Shown here piece by piece: positions 60,495-64,000 of a stretch of 64,000 nt of DNA. Source of the DNA: JAIBJN01 sp963699495 (lineage in GTDB: Bacteria; Actinomycetota; Thermoleophilia; Gaiellales; Gaiellaceae); NCBI GenBank assembly GCA_963699495.1, contig CAVOUB010000005.1:434001-498000 (forward strand), written 5' to 3'. Each line of letters opens with the position of its first letter. Positions within the stretch are counted from its first letter, which is position 1. The translations under genes and the position numbers were made by a program. The notes under the pieces are model-generated. The model was not told where the DNA came from. It made no database searches and saw only the letters and a list, made by a program, of their open reading frames with translations.

Positions 60495-61587
60495 TCACTT
60501 TTCCGAGTAGGCGAAGAGCAGGAACTGCGTGAACTGCGCCGGGGCGAAGTTGTTGTCGCTGACGAGGACGAGCGAGCGCCGCCCGTCGGCGAGATCCGGC
60601 CCGAAGGTCATGCCCTCGACGTTGTCGAGCGGGATCCCGAGCGAGTCCAGGTTGAGAAGCAGCGTCTTCTGCACGGGCTCGATGCTGCCGAGCTGACCCG
60701 CGAGGCTCTCGCGGCCGTTGACGTTCCGCGCCCCGTCGATCTCGACGGTGAAGAGCTTGATCGTGTTCCCGGTCCCGGGCACCCCGACCGAGAACGAGCG
60801 CTCCATCGAGAGGAAGGAGTGCTTGCCGAGCGAGAGCAGCTCGACGAGCCCCGCAACCGCGAAGTTCGTCGGCGGCACGGGCGGCTGCGCGATCGGATCC
60901 GTCCAGTAGACGTACTGCCGGTCGGGCCGTCCGGTCTTGAGGTTGTAGCGCAGCAGGCGCGCAGGGCTGGGAACGCCGACGCCCGCGGCGGGCCCGTCCT
61001 GCACGAGCGCGCCCTCGGAGCCGGTGAAGAAGTACGGCCCGACGGTGGTGCCGCTCTCGAAGCCGAGGTTCTGGCGCACGCCCCGCGTCTGCGGGATCGC
61101 GTCCGGGATGAAGGCGAGCGGGACGGGCAGGTCGGCCTGCTGCTGCCCGTTCAGCCCGAAGAGCCGCACGAACGGGCTGATCAGCCGGTTGGAGAACCCT
61201 TCCGAGGTGATCACGAGCTTGTCGTCCTTGGTGAGCGCGAGGCCCTCGGGGTCGAGCGAGGTCGGCGCGAACGGCATCCCGGCCGCGTCGAGCAGCGTCG
61301 TGACGTCGTCGATGACGACGTCGCCCGGGTCGAGGCTCCCGTCGGCGACGTCGAGGTCGAACGTGTAGTAGCGCGCGGGGTCGAGCACGCTCGCGTCGTC
61401 GGAGAGGATGTAGTAGACGTCGCGGTCGGCGTCGTAGGCGATGCGAGGAGAGGCCGCCGACGTCGGTGCCGTCGAACTGCAGGCCTGTCGGCAGGATCTC
61501 CTCGCCGAGGAACTGGAGCGTCGGCGCCGCGGTCGCGGCGGCCGGCGTCACGAGAAGGATGAAAACGGCGAGTACGGCCCGGAACAT
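60495..61587 (-). CDS. Secreted esterase-like activity of phytase family protein, one frameshift
   Basis: About 364 residues. A signal peptide (FRAVLAVFILLVTPAAATAA) starts at ATG 61585-61587 behind GGGAGG. The mature part is a beta-propeller-like domain: LQFDGTDVGGLS, then in the next frame YDADRDVYYILSDDASV, SLDPEGLALTKDDKLVITSEG, NVNGRESLAGQ and DNVEGMTFGPDLADGRRSLVLVSDNNF. The DPEGLA and DNVEGMTFG motifs are typical of the phytase-esterase-like family. A one-base change near 61447 is needed. Exported phosphomonoesterase or phytase is the family suggestion; activity unproven. Confidence 0.8.
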
Positions 61588-61661
61588 GACGACCTCCCTG
61601 TGGTCAACGCTTCGCCAGGGCGCCAGCGTACAGCGGGTCGGTACCGCGTGCCCGAGGCCGA

Positions 61662-62138
61662 TCAGAAGACGAATAGTCGGGCCAGGACGACCCCGGTGAG
61701 GATCGCCCCCGTCAGGAAGCACGCCTGCCCCAGCCTGTACCAGAGCAGCGGCCGGTACCGAATCGGCGGGCTAGGCTCGATCATGAACCTCGACGACCAG
61801 GGCGAGGCCATCGCTTTCAATCCGTCTCGTGTCGCCACAACATCAGGCAGCGTCTTGACGATCTCGAGCCTCGTCCTGTTGAGCGTCTGCGTGTAGTGGA
61901 AGTAGCTGACCGCCGCGACCGACAGGAAGAGGATGGCGGCGCCCAGGATTGCGGCGAAGACGTCCTCGAGACCACGCAGGGCCTTCAAGTCGATCTGCGT
62001 CACAAAGATGGCCGCAACTGCAGCCGACACCGTCGCGCGCACATGGACGTGACGGATATCCGTTTCGATCGCGGCGAGGACGATGCCAGCGTAGTCGGCC
62101 GTGCTGAGCGGCGGTTCGCCGGCGTTCTTCTTGGCCAT
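61662..62138 (-). CDS. Three-TM membrane protein, unrecognised
   Basis: 158 residues from ATG at 62136-62138. After a cytoplasmic start (ADYAGIVLAAIETDIRHVHVRATVSAAVAAIFV) come hydrophobic segments at about 36-50, 58-80 and 135-157. A conserved-looking loop (FHYTQTLNRTRLEIVKTLPDVVA) lies in the middle. The size and 2TM-plus-1 layout recall membrane effectors of nucleotide-signalling systems, but no sensor or cyclase gene is near, so I assign nothing. No ribosome site is evident. Confidence 0.6.
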   Translation of the reverse strand: MAKKNAGEPPLSTADYAGIVLAAIETDIRHVHVRATVSAAVAAIFVTQIDLKALRGLEDVFAAILGAAILFLSVAAVSYFHYTQTLNRTRLEIVKTLPDVVATRDGLKAMASPWSSRFMIEPSPPIRYRPLLWYRLGQACFLTGAILTGVVLARLFVF

Positions 62139-62180
62139 CGCGGCCGCAGCGTAGTGCGCCCGGCGGATGCAGCCCGATGA

Positions 62181-62212
62181 CGTGGGGAGCGGCCGGAGGG
62201 CCGCTCCCCACG
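62181..62212. terminator. Perfect 14-bp hairpin after the MFS gene
   Basis: 62181-62194 pairs with 62199-62212 around a 4-base loop, 10 bases downstream of the MFS stop on the minus strand. No T-run. Probably the terminator of the MFS gene. Confidence 0.6.
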
Positions 62213-62221
62213 CGTTGGTGT

Positions 62222-63667
62222 CTAGCCGGCCGGGGCGGTGGCGGGCTCGGTGCCCACCGCCGGGAGGTCCTCCTGGCGGAGGACGACCAGCGTCGTGATC
62301 AGCGAGGCGACCGCGAAGCCGGCGGCCGCATAGAAGCCCCAGCTGAAGCCGGAGGTGAGCGCCTGGGGCTCGGCCGTACCCGACTCGAGCAGCGTCGTCG
62401 TGTGCGTCGTGGCGATGGTCGTCAGGACCGCGAGCCCCAGCGCGCCGCCGATCTGCTGGCTCGTGTTGATGAGCCCGGACGCGAGCCCGGCCTCGGGCCC
62501 CTGCACGCCGGCGAGGGCCGCGATCGAGATCGGCACGAACGAGAAGCCCATGCCGACGCCGATGATCAGGAAGCCGGGGAACAGGTCGCGCCAGTAGGAA
62601 CCGTCCGCCGACACCTGGGCGAAGAAGAGCATCCCGAGCGTCAGCAGACTCATGCCCACCACGAGCACCGGCTTGACGCCGAGCTTCGTGACGAGCCCCT
62701 GTGAGACCGTGGCGGCGACGATGACGGTGAGCGCGACGGCCAGGTAGGCCACGCCGGTCTCCATCGCCGAGAACCCGAGCACCTGCTGCATGTAGAGCGA
62801 GAGCAGGAAGAAGATCCCGAAGATGATCGTCCCCAGGCCGAGCCCGACCAGGTTCGCGCCCGTCAACGTCCGCTTGCGGAAGATGCCCAGTCGCACGAGC
62901 GGCGAGCGCGAGCGGTTCTCGTTCCAGAGGAAGAACGCCATCAGGATCGCCGAGGCGGAGAAGACGAGGATCGTCTGCGCCGAGGCCCAGCCGACCCGGT
63001 TCCCCTGCGTCAGGCCGAAGACCAGGAGCATCAGGCTCGCCGTGACGGTGACGGCGCCGATGGTGTCGAAGTGCCGCGCAAGCCCGTCCGCCTTGCTCTC
63101 GCGCACGTAGCGCGGGACGAGGGCGAGCGCGAGCGCCGCGATCGGGATGTTGACGAAGAAGATCCACTGCCAGCCGATGTACTCCGTGAACACGCCGCCG
63201 AGCAGCACGCCGATGGCGGCCCCCGAGCCGGCGATGCCGCCGAGGATGCCGAGCGCCTTGTTGCGCTCCGCGCCCTCCGCGAAGGTCACGAGCGTGATCG
63301 AGAAGACGGACGGCGAGAGGATCGCGCCGGCGGCGCCCTGCAGGAGCCGCGCGACGATGAGCATCTCGGACGAAGTCGAAAGCCCCGCCAGCAGCGAGGT
63401 CACGAGGAAAAGCCCGAGGCCCGCCATGAAGACGCGCCGCCTCCCCAGCAGGTCGCCCATGCGGCCGCCGAGCAGGAGGAACCCGCCGAAGGTCAGCGCG
63501 TAGCCCGAGACCACCCACTGGAGGTCCTCGGTCGAGAAGCCCAGATCGCTCTGGATCGAAGGCAGGGCGACGTTCACGATCGACACGTCGAGCACGACCA
63601 TGAGGTACGCGATGCCCAGTACTGCGAGCGCCTTCCAGCGCTTGGGGTCAGCCATGGTTTCAGTCAT
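62222..63667 (-). CDS. MFS transporter, DHA2 family (EmrB/QacA-like, 14 TM)
   Basis: 481 residues with 14 hydrophobic segments. Motif D1 (LDVSIVNVALPSIQSDLGFS), motif A (LLGGRMGDLLGRRRVFMAGL) and motif C (GSGAAIGVLLGGVFTEYIGWQWIFFVNIPIAALAL) are typical of proton-driven drug exporters of the DHA2 group. It should export hydrophobic toxicants or antibiotics. Divergent from an alpha/beta hydrolase gene; palindromes between them suggest a regulator, but no TetR gene is in view. Confidence 0.93.
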   Translation of the reverse strand: MTETMADPKRWKALAVLGIAYLMVVLDVSIVNVALPSIQSDLGFSTEDLQWVVSGYALTFGGFLLLGGRMGDLLGRRRVFMAGLGLFLVTSLLAGLSTSSEMLIVARLLQGAAGAILSPSVFSITLVTFAEGAERNKALGILGGIAGSGAAIGVLLGGVFTEYIGWQWIFFVNIPIAALALALVPRYVRESKADGLARHFDTIGAVTVTASLMLLVFGLTQGNRVGWASAQTILVFSASAILMAFFLWNENRSRSPLVRLGIFRKRTLTGANLVGLGLGTIIFGIFFLLSLYMQQVLGFSAMETGVAYLAVALTVIVAATVSQGLVTKLGVKPVLVVGMSLLTLGMLFFAQVSADGSYWRDLFPGFLIIGVGMGFSFVPISIAALAGVQGPEAGLASGLINTSQQIGGALGLAVLTTIATTHTTTLLESGTAEPQALTSGFSWGFYAAAGFAVASLITTLVVLRQEDLPAVGTEPATAPAG

Positions 63668-63691
63668 CTGTTCCCCGCTTCCGAAAGCTTG

Positions 63692-63775
63692 TGAGCAGTC
63701 ACTCAGGCAGTAACGATGCCGACCCCTGGAATATGCCGGGAGGGGGCCACCGCGAACCTGAAGGTTCGGTTAACC
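63692..63775. promoter_or_regulatory. Palindromes in the MFS/hydrolase divergent region
   Basis: TGAG..CTCA arms at 63692-63705 lie 25 bases upstream of the MFS start. CGAACC-TGAA-GGTTCG (63753-63768) is a perfect palindrome, directly followed by GGTTAACC (63768-63775). These are candidate operators for an exporter regulator lying beyond the window; nothing else is seen in this gap. Confidence 0.4.
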
Positions 63776-63845
63776 ACACCATCGTTGACCAGCTCGGTGC
63801 GAACGGCGCGGCGAGGGAAACCGAGCGCCGGTGTATCGTCCGCGC

Positions 63846-64000
63846 GTGCTCCCGACGCCCAGCCGCCGTGCCCACGGAATGGCGACAAGCGCCGACGGGA
63901 CGCGCATCGCGTGGTACCGGTACGGCCGCGGCGAGCCGGCCATCCTGTTCGTGCCGACGTGGAACATCGTGGACGCGCGCGTCGTCGGGCACCAGGTCGT
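63846..64000 (+). CDS. Alpha/beta hydrolase, N-terminal part (runs off window)
   Basis: Partial gene: frame open from GTG 63846 (or ATG 63879) to the window end. TSADGTRIAWYRYGRGEPAI, then LFVPTWNIVDARV matches the start of alpha/beta hydrolases that in actinobacteria are often fused to adenylate cyclase or LuxR-type domains (YGxGEP..LFVPTW). The rest cannot be seen, so fusion partners are unknown. Confidence 0.65.
   Translation, partial: MLPTPSRRAHGMATSADGTRIAWYRYGRGEPAILFVPTWNIVDARVVGHQV

Noticed and set aside
61662..62138. Three-TM protein as a CBASS/Pycsar membrane effector
   Set aside because: No cyclase or nucleotide sensor gene lies nearby and no recognisable effector motif is present.

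Overview
The window looks like a chromosomal stretch from a high-GC actinobacterium, most likely class Thermoleophilia (Gaiellales/Solirubrobacterales-like). Grounds are very GC-rich coding with many GTG and some TTG starts, pervasive ATGA/GTGA/TTGA stop-start overlaps, several promoters placed so that the transcript would begin at or near the start codon, and a gene repertoire typical of that group (CarH-type MerR, DsbA-VKOR pair, many universal stress proteins). The class assignment is inference; no marker gene such as 16S rRNA is present.

Layout. 0.1-2.5 kb: DUF1269 protein, AI-2E family transporter, inorganic pyrophosphatase. 2.6-5.3 kb: aldo/keto reductase - TetR - aldo/keto reductase operon. 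5.3-16.3 kb: a segment bounded by a 43-bp perfect repeat, one copy being the 3' half of the intact tRNA-Thr(CGT) at 16.27-16.34 kb, as expected for a tRNA-integrated island. It carries a CarH/LitR-type B12 photoreceptor-repressor, a divergent secreted protein, and a tightly coupled minus-strand operon (desaturase remnant, flavin amine oxidase, DUF1365, two cyclopropane-synthase-like methyltransferases, DUF1295, photolyase): a light-responsive membrane-lipid and DNA-repair unit. 16.4-18.5 kb: SRPBCC and DUF4389 membrane proteins. 18.5-36 kb: a stress/dormancy-like block with four Usp loci, a GAF-GAF histidine kinase plus NarL-type regulator, a flavin disulfide-reductase-like enzyme, a Usp-Usp-P1B ATPase fusion, a GNAT-acyl-CoA synthetase, a MacB-like ABC system and a NirK-like copper protein. 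Several of its promoters share a TGCGG-centred motif.

36-44.5 kb: housekeeping, with a coupled tmk-holB-ricT-herA-like operon, a sugar-nucleotide epimerase, a LytR_C protein and hemE-hemH. 44.5-48 kb: methyltransferase, hydrolase, metallo-beta-lactamase-fold protein and an NTF2-GH16 fusion. 48-54 kb: aconitase, DsbA-like plus VKOR oxidative folding pair, rhodanese, HNH nuclease, DUF2269-type membrane proteins. 54.5-64 kb: secreted protein, cupin plus flavin oxidase plus arginase-family enzyme (possible polyamine locus) with a 40-residue membrane peptide between them, membrane sulfatase, phytase-esterase-like protein, MFS exporter and the start of an alpha/beta hydrolase.

Quality caveat. About 20 apparent single-base indels break at least 13 otherwise well-conserved genes, including pyrophosphatase and ferrochelatase. 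They are concentrated in 6-18.5 kb. I read most of them as sequence or assembly error and annotate the full gene span, flagging each one.
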